A stretch of 64,000 nucleotides of DNA from Liolophura sinensis. Taxonomy: Eukaryota > Mollusca > Polyplacophora > Chitonida > Chitonidae. This document shows, piece after piece, positions 34,351 to 45,640 of the stretch. Made by a program: the position numbers and the translations under genes. The notes beneath the pieces were generated by a model. The model was not told where the DNA came from, made no database searches, and worked only from the letters and a program-made list of their open reading frames with translations. The stretch spans positions 84,176,644-84,240,643 of the forward strand of contig NC_088295.1 of NCBI RefSeq assembly GCF_032854445.1, read 5' to 3'. Numbering within the stretch: position 1 is the stretch's first letter; the number at the start of each line of letters is the position of its first letter.

Positions 34351-35419
34351 TCACCGCGTTCGTAGCTATCGCTTCGCTATCGTCTGGCTGCTGTGACGTC
34401 AGGTCGCGCGCAGTAACTGTGTGAGTGTCAGGGAGCGACCCTTGCTTGCACCTGACGTACTTTCTTAACATTCCCCGGGGGGGGGGGGGCAAAGGGTAGA
34501 GGGTCTTCCACTTCGATGATTGGACAGCATCGTTATACGGAGCGTGTGAACTCGCCGTCCGAATCCTGACGTTGCGATTGACTCCATCTTTACCTGGATA
34601 GACAGCAAATATACGCCCGAGGTTCCATCTTCCCCTTGGATTGTCAGGGTCTGTGATCAAAACAATATCGCCCACTTTAAACTCGCGACGTTGCTATTGC
34701 CATTTGCTTCTTCTTATCAACGTCGGGAAGTACTCACGAATAAAGCGTTTTCAAAACTGGTTTACGATCATCTGACCCTGTTCAAATCGTTTATGAAGAT
34801 TTTTTGGTCTCTTTAAATTGTCCGGACGGGACAAGCGAAGCTCAACGAAGGATGAAATGGTTTGGAGATGGTTTGTTGAGGATCGTTGGGGTTATTCGGG
34901 GCATAACCCAATGGTCTCGAGTTGATAAGACACTATGATTCTGTGAACGCTGTGGCCATTTCATTCCACGTCAATACCTGCTGCCCGATTGCCACCTGTA
35001 GTGCACGTTTCACCTGCTTCTCCATACTCCCATAGAAGCCACCTTGGTGTGGACTGAGAGGTGTAATAAAGAGGTATGTGTCTCAATCTTCCACCTACTC
35101 TGACAATATCGTCCTTTAGAAAAGGGCTCAAGTCCTGATACCGTCGTCTCCAATCCTGGAGGTCACGTTGGGCAAAGAGCAACCAATAGTGCTCTGCATT
35201 TTCAATTTCATCAAGCTGAAGACTTTCACCTATCGACGCTGAACGTTTCCTTCTCTGTTGAAGTTTCTTGATAACCTTGAGGCAGTATGCTGTTACTCTA
35301 ACCAATTTCTGCCAGCTCGAGTAATTTGCACAAGCAATGATTGGGTCCTCTCTGACGACTGTCCCTACACTTGTGCACCTTTTCATTTCAAGATCGTCAG
35401 TTACGTTGATAGCTGTCAT
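34283..35419 (-). pseudogene. Integrase remnants of the BEL/Pao element
   Basis: The upstream part has the zinc-binding-region style HYWLLFAQRDLQDWRR and ends in the strand-type motif VGGRLRHIPL. It should be followed by a catalytic core of some 150 residues, but only a short unmatched stretch remains. The downstream part reads VLITDPDNPRGRWNLGRIFA and RNVRIRT, the C-terminal domain usual in BEL integrases. The DDE core is absent or unrecognisable. Confidence 0.85.
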
Positions 35420-35445
35420 TTCTGGCCACTCGTTTTCAGGTCTTC

Positions 35446-36827
35446 TCAGGAAATCTGGTACGCTACTGCACCGTAGGCCTTCCCACTCGCGTCGGCGAAT
35501 ATGTGCATCTCAGGAGCACCAGCTGCATCAGTTGGTTTCAGACATCTAGGAAACTGTTCACCGTCTAGTTGTTTGAGTTCTAGAAAGATCTGCTCCAATG
35601 TTCTCACCATTTCTGGAGGAAGAGGATCATCCCAATCCAGGTGTTTACATCGCCAGATTCCTTGCACGGCGATACTTGCCTTGATAGTCACGACTGAAAC
35701 TAATCCGATGGGATCAAACAGTGTAGAGATCTTACATAATACTGCCCTCTTAGTCAACCGATCCGTATTAATGTCGTTGACTACGAACTTGACTGTGTCT
35801 GTAGGCGGATTCCAGCAAACACCCAAAGTTTTCCCGTCTTCCCCATCAAGGCTAACCTCGGTTTTTTCCTCCTCCGAACTGTCTCCTGCATCTGATACAG
35901 TCATATCACGCAAGACTGACGAACTGGATTTTTCGGCTGAGAGAATCCACTTCTTTATTTCAAAGCTACCTGTAGCTAAAGCTTGGTCAACTTTGCCATC
36001 CGTTGAACGGCTTCTTCTTGTGTGGCGCAAGAAAGGATCAGGTCGTCCATATATCTGTCTCTGCCAAGAATTGTAGCAGCATGTGGGAGTTTCTCTTCGC
36101 TCTCCTTGGCGATTTTCAACATAACGAAACTCGCCATATCTGGAGACGGTTTGTCTCTGAACGTGACTCTCATCAACCTGTACACATCAGGCTCTCTAGC
36201 TGTGTCTATGTTTCGCCATAGGAAGCGATGAACGTGTGTATCTGGTTCTGGCAAGCATATCTGAAGGAACATTTTCGAAATATCCCCTGCGAAAACGACA
36301 TGATCTTCTCGAAATTGGAGGAGAACTGCAAACAGACTGCCAATGAGGCAAGGTCCCTTTAAAAGTATAGAATTAAGAGACAATCCGCTGAACTGACACG
36401 CTGGGCCGAAAACCACGCGCAGTGGTGTACTCACTTTATCCGGTCTGTACACGCCATGGTGGGGAAGGTAATACACAGGCCTGTCTTTGTCAGATTTTTT
36501 TTCTTCCTCACTCACCTTTTTTGCCCACCCTTTATTTTCATACTCCATGATCGCCTTGTCATACAGGCTTGCTTTTTACTCATTCCTCTGCAGGCTGTTC
36601 TCCAGGGATAGGAGTCGTCTTCTTGCCAAGTCGTAGCTGTCTGCTAGACATGATGGGGCTCGCTTCCAAGGCAGACCAATAACAAAACTATTTCTATTCT
36701 CAGTACAGGAGGATTCAAACAAGTCAAGTGCTCGCTTATCATCCGGTGACATCGCCGTCTCTGGGCAAGAACAGTTAGGCGCTTGAATTCCTACAGTTTC
36801 AAACTGGTAAAACTTCTCTAAGCCCAT
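35446..36827 (-). pseudogene. Reverse transcriptase and RNase H region of the BEL/Pao element
   Basis: The RT has the LPHHGVYRPDK and LRVVFGPAC blocks, an FAGDISKMFLQI motif with the first catalytic Asp, and the RYMDDLIL active-site box. An RNase H start, MHIFADASGKAYGAV, lies near 35510. Stops and frame changes near 36550, 36010 and 35450 break the frame. Confidence 0.9.
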
Positions 36828-36943
36828 CTCGTCAACGAAGTTAACCTGCCTGATTGAAGATTCTGGCTTTGTCTTGTCCGACCCAATGACATACCAATCT
36901 AACCTAGACAGTTTCCCTACCGGATCAAACGGTTTACCTTGTC

Positions 36944-39031
36944 TTACCTTCTCTTCTGTATGGAGGTGGCTGTACTGAACCCTAATATTAAATCTATCGG
37001 ATCCGCCTTCTGAGAAAAGTCAATGTCTCTCAGATGAGAAAAGGACCGAAGCCAGCCTTTGTCTAACCCTGAGACACTCAAGATTGTCCTGTCAATTTCG
37101 TGAGCTTCCACAGGGAATTCCTCACCTTCAGAAAGGCTCTGTAGACAAAACTTAACTCTCCTACTGTTGGGTTGTTTAAGCCGCTGTCCACCGACCACTG
37201 ACAATTCTAACCCTTAAAGCTTACCTTGGAGACCAATTGTCTGGGCGAATTCCTTCCGTATAATAGTTGTGCCCGCTCTACTGTCAATGAAAACTTCCCG
37301 ACACTTGCCATTGCTAGCCCTGAAAAGGACTCTTACCACAGGCAGCAAACAATCTCGATCTAAAGCTGACGATGCACTACTTGCACATGTAGGATCGCTA
37401 TGCAACATGATATGGTGCCATCGATTGCATCCGTCTTTCTCAAACTCCTTCTTGGATCGGCATGCCTGGGAAGAGTGTCCCCTCATCAAACACAAAAAAC
37501 ATAAGCAATTACCCTTAGCGAGTTGGAACCGTTGCCCTACGGAGGAATCTCTGAATGTTGGACATTCTACTACACGGTGATTGTCATGGCAAACAAAGCA
37601 CTTGTAAACCTTCGCTGATTGCGGACGAGTTGAATGAACACCTTTCCTCTTGTCTCGTTGTCCTTTAGAATAAGTGCGCTTGTGGAACTTACCCCTATCC
37701 AGATCTCCGAAATCTGGGTCGAACTCTGACTTCACAGTCTGGCGCACAAAGTCATTGATGTGGTTCAAGGGTAAGGGATTGACCTCTATCAGGAATATCA
37801 CTTACCTTTCCATTTCCGCATGAGATGATCGGGTAATCTCCTCACCACTTGTCGTAAGTTGTCGTTTGCGTTGACATCTGCAAAATGTTTCATCTGTTGC
37901 AACATGGCCAAGGAATTAATGATGGGAAAAATCGCGCAACGCTTGCCTGTCGCTCGCCGCGATCTTCGTGCCTTTTGTTAACCGATTAACAACCGCGCGC
38001 GCGATTTTTTGACCGAACTGATCTTTGATCAGCTTCAAGGCGGTGACATACATAATTCCCCCTGATCCCAAACCGGACATGGGACGCTCTGGCTCTCTGG
38101 TAACATGCATTTTTAACTGAATCATTCTCATGTCATCCGTAATATTTTGCTTGTCATGTATATCTTGAATTTCTCTATGAATTCAACGTAATCTAGGGGG
38201 CTCCCGCTAAACTTTGAAAGCTCAATTGCAGGGATGTCACGGTTGGCTTCTAACTTATAGAGTGCATCTGCAATTGACATGTTTTGTGAATTTTTAGCTG
38301 TAACATTTGTGGCTTGTAATTCAACAAGCTCTTTTATCCAGCTATCAAAGGGTTTTCCAAGTGTGGTCTCTCTGTGATTTTCACCATTAGTACTTGTTTG
38401 ATTTGTAGACAATGTGTTGTCTGCTAACCCCATGACTGATTCTGACCCCAGAAACTTGACTTCTAGCCCCTATTTCACGACTAAATTGTGCCACTTGTAC
38501 ACCTTGTAATTGTTCATTTCTCTGTTCTTGTGCCATGTAAGGTACAGACTGATTTAATACAGGTAAATGATTAACATTATCCCTTTCACTCAAGCCTCTT
38601 GTAACTACTCTGTGGTGAACTCTAGCAGATGGTGTCTGGTGATCAGCTGGACCCAAAGTTTTTAAATAGTCCTCTACTTCTATCTCAGTGTCATAGAAGT
38701 CATTTGCTAAGTTTGCCTCTCACTGGTCAAGAGTTCTAGTTTATCCATCTGCTACAAAGTCATACAGCTCACTGTGTGTTTCACCCGCGGCTTCATATAG
38801 TTGCCCAATGCCTTGCGTTTCCTTCATTAGCCGTCGTCTGTTGTCCTCTCTGTCACTGATGGACCCTCTAACTCTATTAATTGCCCTGGTAAATTTGTTA
38901 CCTAGCTGTTTTCTTCTGCGATTGATGACATCTTCTTCGTCAGAAGCATCATTGCCGCCACTGGCATTTGCGGTTTCATTTACCGCTCCCGTATCACTCA
39001 CTTCGTTGGTTTTTTTGCCCCTGTGGGCCAT
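36944..39031 (-). pseudogene. Gag, zinc knuckle and protease region of the BEL/Pao element
   Basis: The gag start MAHRGKKTNEVSD is at 39031. A gag core block, ELSKFSGSPLDYVEFIEKF, lies near 38200, and two Cys/His clusters (CFVCHDNHRVVEC, CFLCLMRGHSSQAC) lie near 37500-37600. The aspartic-protease loop reads FIDSRAGTTII where a DSG-type loop is expected, so the protease is probably dead. Several frame breaks occur. Confidence 0.85.
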
Positions 39032-39209
39032 TTATTTGCTTACTGTCACTAACTTCTTGTTCACTCATCGTGCCTCTGTCTGAACTTCATTACTTTCACC
39101 ACACTACAGGAACCCCTCGTATTGCTTGCTCAGTCAGCACAGATTCGGGGAAACCCGTCGAAAGTTCCTGGGGATTCCCCTCGTCAGAATTCCCACTCTT
39201 CAGAAATTA

Positions 39210-39908
39210 TGGTCGAAAAGTAATGAAGTTAACAAAACTACTACGGAGATTTTTCTTAAACACTGTATTCACTTGAATACGCGTGCGTTCTGTAAAAACA
39301 GAAAGAAATAAAATAGCATGAATGATCGTATCACAAATGATCAAAACTGATGAAATAAACACTATGTCAGTGTACTACACAATCTTAATACAAACACATT
39401 AAGACAAACAACATTGGTAACGTTCGGTAAGTAATATTACAAACATGTACGGTTTTCTCTTGTATAAAGTATAAACGAATACAATATATATATATGGCTA
39501 CTTATGCCATTCCAACTTTGTAAACATGCTAACCCAGGTCTACAGATTTCTCATAAATTCTGTGCTGCATATTTTTCCACAGCAAAATACATGAAATCAC
39601 TGGTCAATCTAACCAATGAAAACTGAGGAAATATTTATAGGGTACACTTCAGTAAATGCTTAGTTTACATCTATATCTGATAAATGCCTTATATGAGTAC
39701 AGTCTTTGACTGCGTCCTTTGTTATTGTGACCTGATTTTCATGTGCCTGTCTGGTTACGTCGCGCCGAAAAATGATCAAGCAACGCTAAAAGCACATGTA
39801 TTAAAGTATCCAAAATCTTGTGCGTCAATTAGCATAGTGAATGTATGTCACTTCACCTGAAGAGTGGATCTCTCAAAACAAGTTTTACGCAGCGAAACTG
39901 GCTCTTCA
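39210..39908 (-). mobile_element. 5' LTR of the BEL/Pao element
   Basis: Pair of the LTR at 33609-34350. Differences include small deletions and an (AT)n expansion near 39485. Sequence just inside it (TGGGAATTCTGACG, minus strand, near 39195) is a possible primer-binding site. Confidence 0.9.
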
Positions 39909-40456
39909 CCGGTATTGTTATTTAAATAGGCAGAGGGCACTGCTGTTTTATCAGTTACAAGATTTGCTTGCCTTTGTACAGAGCTGGCGGACCCCATTAC
40001 TATTCTTCGATACTACCTGTACAGGTGGTCACTCATGTTATACTGTGTAATACGTCAGATAATTAACTTAACACCACATTTACTTACAAGTACATGTGAA
40101 ATATCTATATCTTATATTAATTATCGTTATAGATTAAAAGTTAATCAACTCGTGAAGTCAGGTCCAGTTAATACTTATAAACTAATGATATTCCCTACCA
40201 TGGTTGGTGGAGTTTCCGAGCATGTGCTTCCTTTATACCTATCCTTGTATATATCATGGGTGACTTAAATCAGTATAGGGTGGCAATAGGGGCTTGGAAT
40301 AATTTTCTATATTATGGAAAAAATCGGATGTTAATTAAGTTTTACGAGCATCTTTGCTGTGCAATTATAGCACAGAGTTCATGTCTTGGTCTTTGTATCA
40401 GTGCTATTCTTTCTACGCTCTGTAATCAACATTACTTTTTAACTATACAAATGACT

Positions 40457-40498
40457 TTATTACTCAGATGTGGAGACATACATGTAAATCCAGGGCCG
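40457..40498 (+). other. 2A-like ribosome-skipping motif in the LINE
   Basis: The frame reads LLLRCGDIHVNPGP. The consensus is D-V/I-E-x-N-P-G-P, with His in place of Glu here. Such motifs are known ahead of the endonuclease in some CR1-like LINEs of marine invertebrates. It sits about where that family has it. The copy is dead, so only the ancestral element would have used it. Confidence 0.6.
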
Positions 40499-42409
40499 TC
40501 ATATCAGCATAATTTTAAAATTTGTCACTTGCTCGTAGCTTACTTGCTCAAAGTAAGGACAACCTCTCCTCTTATTCTAAACTGGATGAGGCCTACATCT
40601 TGTTATATAACCAATATAATTATGATATCATGTGTGTCTCAGGAACATGGCTTAGTTCTGATATACCCGATGGAATAGTTAACCTAAGTGTATACTGTAT
40701 AGAAGGAAAATATAGAGAGCCACGTGGGCGTGGAGTAACGATTTATTATAAATCATCATTTAGTTTTATGCGTAGAAGGGATTTAGAAAATGACATTGAA
40801 ATGTTATGGATTTCAATCAAACAATCTAATAAACATATATTGTGTTCCGTTGGCTATCGTCCCCCGAACCTGCCTTCACAAACATGAGTTTGATGAGTTT
40901 CTAGTTAACTTAGATAACAGCCTCAACTCAGCTCTGACAGAAAATCCAGACGCCTTGATAATTATGGGTGATTTTAATGATAGGTGTGTTGATTGGTCCA
41001 AATACCACGATAAGAGTGAACTAAAAATGAAGTCGTTTGATATTGTTACAAGTAAAAATTTATTTCAGTTAATTAATGAGCCTACAAGATATAGCAATTG
41101 AACTTCATATATTTTATAATTATACTGATTTAATCACAACAGATAGTATTGGAGTAGCTTCGCCAGTGGTCAATCTTGACCATTGTTCTGTATATTGTGC
41201 CTTAAATGTTCTGGTAAATGATCAACCAAAGGCGTATAAAAGACACATGTGTGATTTTAAATGTGCTGACTTAATACAGCTTCAGTCAATTATCTCTACC
41301 ACTCCCTGGGAAGCCGTGTGTGACATATTCGATGATATGGATGATAAACTGTATGTTTGGAATATCTTTTTCTTATCTTGTTGTGCGGAGAATAAGAAAT
41401 AGATGTTTTAAAACATTTAAGAGGACTAAGTCAGAGGAAGACAGATTTCGATTTTATATACCTAGGCGTGAAGCTAATACCACTAAGAGAAAAGCTATAT
41501 TAAGATATGGTGAAAAACTAAAGGGAAAACTCTCCAATCCCAATTTAGATGCCAAGTCTTATTGGTCTATAATGAAATCTCTGCTGGGTTCAAAGGCGAA
41601 ACCACCCGTCCCTTCTTTAATCGTTGATGATAAAACTGTATCAAGTGATACTGAAAAAAATGATGATTTCGTTACATTCTTTGTAAGCCATTCAACTCCA
41701 CTGTCAGTAATACCAGTTTTACCTCCATTGACCTATTATACTGCTGCACGCCTTAACTGTATACAAACAAGTGAAAGGGAAGTAGCTGATTTTCTGTCCA
41801 AACTAAATATTAGGAAAGCTCCTGTTACTGATGGAATGGGTAATTTCATGCTCAAAAATACAGCGGAAAATATAGCACCTTACCTCACCAAAGTATTTAA
41901 TTTCTCACTTCAGTCAGGAGTCTTTCCATCAGCTTCGAAACAATCTAGCGTATGCCCTGTCTTTAAAAACGGAGATAGACATGATATGTCAAGTTACAAA
42001 CCAGTTTCAGTAGTCTCCTCTCTTTAAAGTGCTAGAAAAGGTAGTATATAAGCACTTGTATGAATAGTGTATCAACCATAACCTTCTTATATCGAATAAT
42101 TCTGGATATAAAATCAAACAATATGTCAGTTAACTAAAATTGTACACTATGTATACAAAAGTCTGGATAATGATAATTGATACGTGTTTAGTTTTCCTAG
42201 ATGTAAGCAAGGCTTTTGATATAGTCTGGCATGAGGGTCTTTTGTTTAAATTGAGACAGTTGGGTGTTGGAGACCCATACTGACATGGATTAAGAATTAT
42301 TTATTGGATAGAAAAATTAAAGTTTGTTTAAACAGAGTAGATTCAGACATATATTCTATTCAAAGTGGACTGCCACAAGGCTCCGTTCTAGGACCGCTTC
42401 TTTTCCTAA

Positions 42410-42674
42410 TTTTATTTATTTGATTGGTGTTTTACACCGTACTCAAGAATATTTTACTTATACGACGGCGACCAGCATTATGGTGGGTGGGAAACGGACA
42501 GAGCCAGGGGGGGAACCCACGACCATCCGCAGGTTGCTGGCAGACCTTCCCACGTACGGCCGGAGTGGAAGCCGGCATGAGCTGGACTTGAACTCACAGC
42601 GACCGCATTGGTGAGAGACTCCTGGGTCATTGCGCTGCGCTAACGCGCTAATCAACTGAACCACGGAGGCCCCC
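42410..42674 (-). mobile_element. Full-length SINE-1 inserted in the LINE reverse transcriptase
   Basis: The complete inverted family member runs from the (AAAT)n end through core (GACCAGCATTATGGTGGG), middle (CATCCGCAGGTTGCTGGC), and head (AATCAACTGAACCACGGAGG, the inverted A box). An 8-bp direct repeat, TTTCCTAA, flanks it at 42402-42409 and 42675-42682. Reading across the deleted insert restores the LINE RT frame at this point, so it is a later, clean insertion. It is the best reference for SINE length, about 265 bp. Confidence 0.93.
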
Positions 42675-43839
42675 TTTCCTAAGTTTTGTAAATGACATAA
42701 ATGTGAACATTGACTGTAATATCAATATTTTTGCTGATGATACATCTTTGACCGAAGAAATGACTGAGTTTATTACATTTGAAAATAAAATAAATCGAGA
42801 TCTAGGTCGCTTGCCACAATGGGCCAAACAGTGGTTGATCACATTTAATGCACAGAAAACTGTATATTTACTTGTTTCCTTTAAAAAGAACCCAATGTAT
42901 CCAAAACTCTAATTAGATGGTACTGAAGTGAAGAGCGTTCAGTACCATAAACACCTTGGTATCATTCTACAGCACGATGGTAAATGGGACGAACATAAAA
43001 GATCACTCGTAAATAAATGTAATAAGAAATTACGTATTATAAATAGAGTGAAGAGAATATTAACAAAGAAGTGTTTAATAACTTTATACAATAGCCTCAT
43101 TAGATCTACAAAAGAGTATGGCGACATATCATTAGACAACTGTAGTATTGCGCTTTCCCAAAAACTGGAAAAAGTTCAACGGCGCACAGCTTTGCTTTGT
43201 ACAAGCGGAATGCGTCGTACATCACATAAAGCTCTGCTGAGTGAACTTAATTGGACACCACTATATGTCCGGCAGGAAGAGCAAGGATTCTGCAATTCTT
43301 TAAAACTGTAAATGGACTTTCCCCACCTTACCTACAATCCCTGTTACCAAGACGATCAACAGAGTATAATACATATAACTTAAGGAATAATGAAAATTTA
43401 TGTATATTTAGATGCCGTCTCAGTATATACAAATCTTCCTTTTTCCCGAAAACAACTTAGGACTGAAATAATTTACCTAAACATTTTCGCCATTGCATAT
43501 TAAAGAACTTAAAACAATTCTATCCCCATCAATTACTAGGTATTTTATATCGTTATATAATGACTTTAGCAACTTTTCGTCTGTTCAGCAATGCAGAATG
43601 AGAACTGAACTCAGCGCTCTTCGGGCACACCTTTTTAAGTATAATATTACTGAAGATACTACTTGCCATTACTGTAATAATACATCTGAAGATACCTGAT
43701 ATTATTTATTTATTTGCTCTCAATTTGCCACACATAGCTTCGTTAGCTATTATGTTATTAAATGATGCTCTGAGGAGATATCCGTGGTAGCCATTAGGCT
43801 GTCAGAAATCCTCGTTAAATAAAAAAAAGAATTAAATTA

Positions 43840-44523
43840 AACGATGTTTATCATCGGGGAGCAATACCAAACTAACCTTTCCCTGGTTAACTAGCTTAAC
43901 AAGCACGCTTATAAGCCTACATATTTATTATGATCCCAAGACATTTTCGAACTGACTTTTTCATCGTTAACCGTCGAAGAGTGATTGTACTGTGGCAGAC
44001 GATGTTATATCCACATGGTACAGAAATGCACTCAGTTGATGCGTTTTAAGTTATTTAAGTCGCTATATTTCGTGTTTATAGTGAACAAGTGGGGTATAAG
44101 TAAATGTGAACTGGGTTAAATCAAGTGAGCAGAACTGTTGGGTTAAACAAAATGTCTACAGCGTCTTGTATTATCAGAGTGAAATTTATAATTTGATATG
44201 TTAATTTTTAAACACTTACTGCATGTATAGTGTTCACACACATTATACAATTTTTACGTCATGCTGATATTATTTGTTTTGATTTGTTTTACGCCGTACC
44301 GATGAGTATCATCCTTATATTAACTCGCAAAATTAATACGGTATGCATCACTGAATGGCGAATATGTCTTTTTTTAGCTCCCTGATATTTTGTAATGCTA
44401 TACTATTGAACAATATTTATTTTAATAACTTTTATTGACATCAAATAAAATATGTCGCTGGTCTGAAGAACAGCCCGTTTACAATCGATCTGCTGGACAG
44501 AGAAAAAAAGCCACGTCATATTT
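43840..44523. other. Intergenic DNA right of the LINE
   Basis: No gene seen. A very decayed inverted SINE-1 3' end lies at about 44270-44310 (TTTTACGCCGTACCGATGAG). Confidence 0.4.
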
Positions 44524-44802
44524 CTAGCGACTTTGACCAATATGAGTGAGAATAGTTTTAGTTGAGATACATTGGTCGACGTCATAGCTGGAAGGAGAAT
44601 GCACCTCATCAACCGTTAGACTGTTTCTGAATTCTGTTATAGATTCCCACGGGTTCATAAAAGTATCGCAAGACACAAGTGAACGCCAGCTGCGTATGCT
44701 GCGGGACTTATCATGCGGATCAGTCGAGGCAGATGAATTAAGACTTCCGTTGTGGCCAAGGGAAGAGAGTAAAAAACAAATTCGCCCACTTGAATAACAC
44801 AT
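44524..44802 (-). CDS. Possible terminal exon of an unknown protein
   Basis: The minus strand has a 92-codon open stretch of mixed, coding-like composition. It includes SIRSWRSLVSCDTFMNPW and VDEVHSPSSYDVDQ and ends in THIGQSR. It holds no TM segment and resembles a cytoplasmic tail. A pyrimidine-rich tract before an AG near 44750 (minus strand) could make it a last exon of about 72 codons. I found no partner exon to the right, so this stays weak. Confidence 0.25.
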   Translation of the reverse strand: MCYSSGRICFLLSSLGHNGSLNSSASTDPHDKSRSIRSWRSLVSCDTFMNPWESITEFRNSLTVDEVHSPSSYDVDQCISTKTILTHIGQSR

Positions 44803-45189
44803 ATAAAGGAAAATGAACAGTGAGTTATCGTGTGGTTTAAAAGCCTTAATTGAGAGTTAATTCAATTTTATCTTCTAATTGACATTTCCTCCCCATTAGT
44901 TGTCCAGCATATACGAAGCAAATTACAGAGCCTTAGGGTTAAAACATATTTGTTTGTTACGTGCTTGTTTACCTATTACGTTTGAATACACTTGAAACTC
45001 ATGCCTTGATCATGTTTAACCTTACTGACTGTTCCTCTTTGTCGCATGCAGGACAAACGACGTCATGTAAGATGTATCATTTCTATCCTCACAGTATATA
45101 CTAGCACTGTAATTGCCAGCAAATTCGCCGAATTAAAGTACAAATCTAAAATCTCAAATATCTATACTCGTAAAAACTATGAGGGGCAA

Positions 45190-45640
45190 TATTAATAATT
45201 AATGGAGAATTATTGATATCAATAAACCATTTGTCCATATCGATAAACTAATTATCGATATCCATAAATAATTTATCGATAAATAAATTAGCGATATTGG
45301 TAATAGTAGCATTTATCGATATCAATAAATGAATTATCAATATCAATAAATGAATTCGCGATATCGATAAATGAATTAGTGATATCGATAAATAACACTA
45401 TTTACAGATATTCCGCCTTGCTAGCTCTTTGTAAGCTGGTTTCAATAAATGATTTATTGTTAATTCATTTAACGTTATCGATAAATCATTCATTGATATC
45501 GACAAATCAATTATCGATATCGATACATGACTTGGCGATATCGATAAATATTGATCATTATCGTGAAATATTTCTTGATATCGATACATATTTACTGATA
45601 TCGATAATTTATTTATCGATATAGATAGTTTTCGATTATT
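45190..45640. repeat. ATCGATA-rich low-complexity region
   Basis: Imperfect repeats of ATCGATAAATGAATTA and GATATCGATAAAT, about 20-24 bp apart, fill some 450 bp. The motif ATCGAT is a palindrome, so both strands look alike and give Ile/Ser-rich frames in each direction. Confidence 0.8.

Larger units (their letters stand above)
33609..39908 (-). mobile_element. BEL/Pao LTR retrotransposon, decayed, about 6.3 kb
   Basis: Two direct LTRs of 742 and 699 bp flank a minus-strand gag-pol. Gag is at about 39031-37916. The zinc knuckles and protease follow at 37801-36944, the reverse transcriptase at 36827-35976, the RNase H region at 36030-35446, the integrase zinc-binding region at 35419-34961, and the integrase C-terminal region at 34675-34283. 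The gag-protease-RT-RNaseH-integrase order, the BEL-type gag and the pol tail identify the group. The frame is broken many times, and the integrase core between about 34961 and 34680 is largely missing. It could not move by itself. No env-like frame was found. Confidence 0.93.
40250..43836 (+). mobile_element. CR1/L2-like non-LTR retrotransposon (LINE), decayed and interrupted by a SINE
   Basis: Plus-strand remnants follow ORF2 order. First comes a short leader with 2A-like motif LLLRCGDIHVNPGP (40457-40498). The AP endonuclease follows, with YDIMCVSGTWLSSDIPDG, VGYRPP, and IIMGDFND near 40960. The reverse transcriptase has FLSKLNIRKAP, VFLDVSKAFDIVWH near 42195, GSVLGPLLFL near 42390, then NIFADDTSL near 42725. 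The C-terminal region has SQKLEKVQRRTALLCTSGMR. A final Cys/His stretch HYCNN and an A-rich 3' end at about 43816-43836 close it. Frameshifts and stops occur throughout. A SINE-1 at 42410-42674 splits the RT. Confidence 0.92.
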
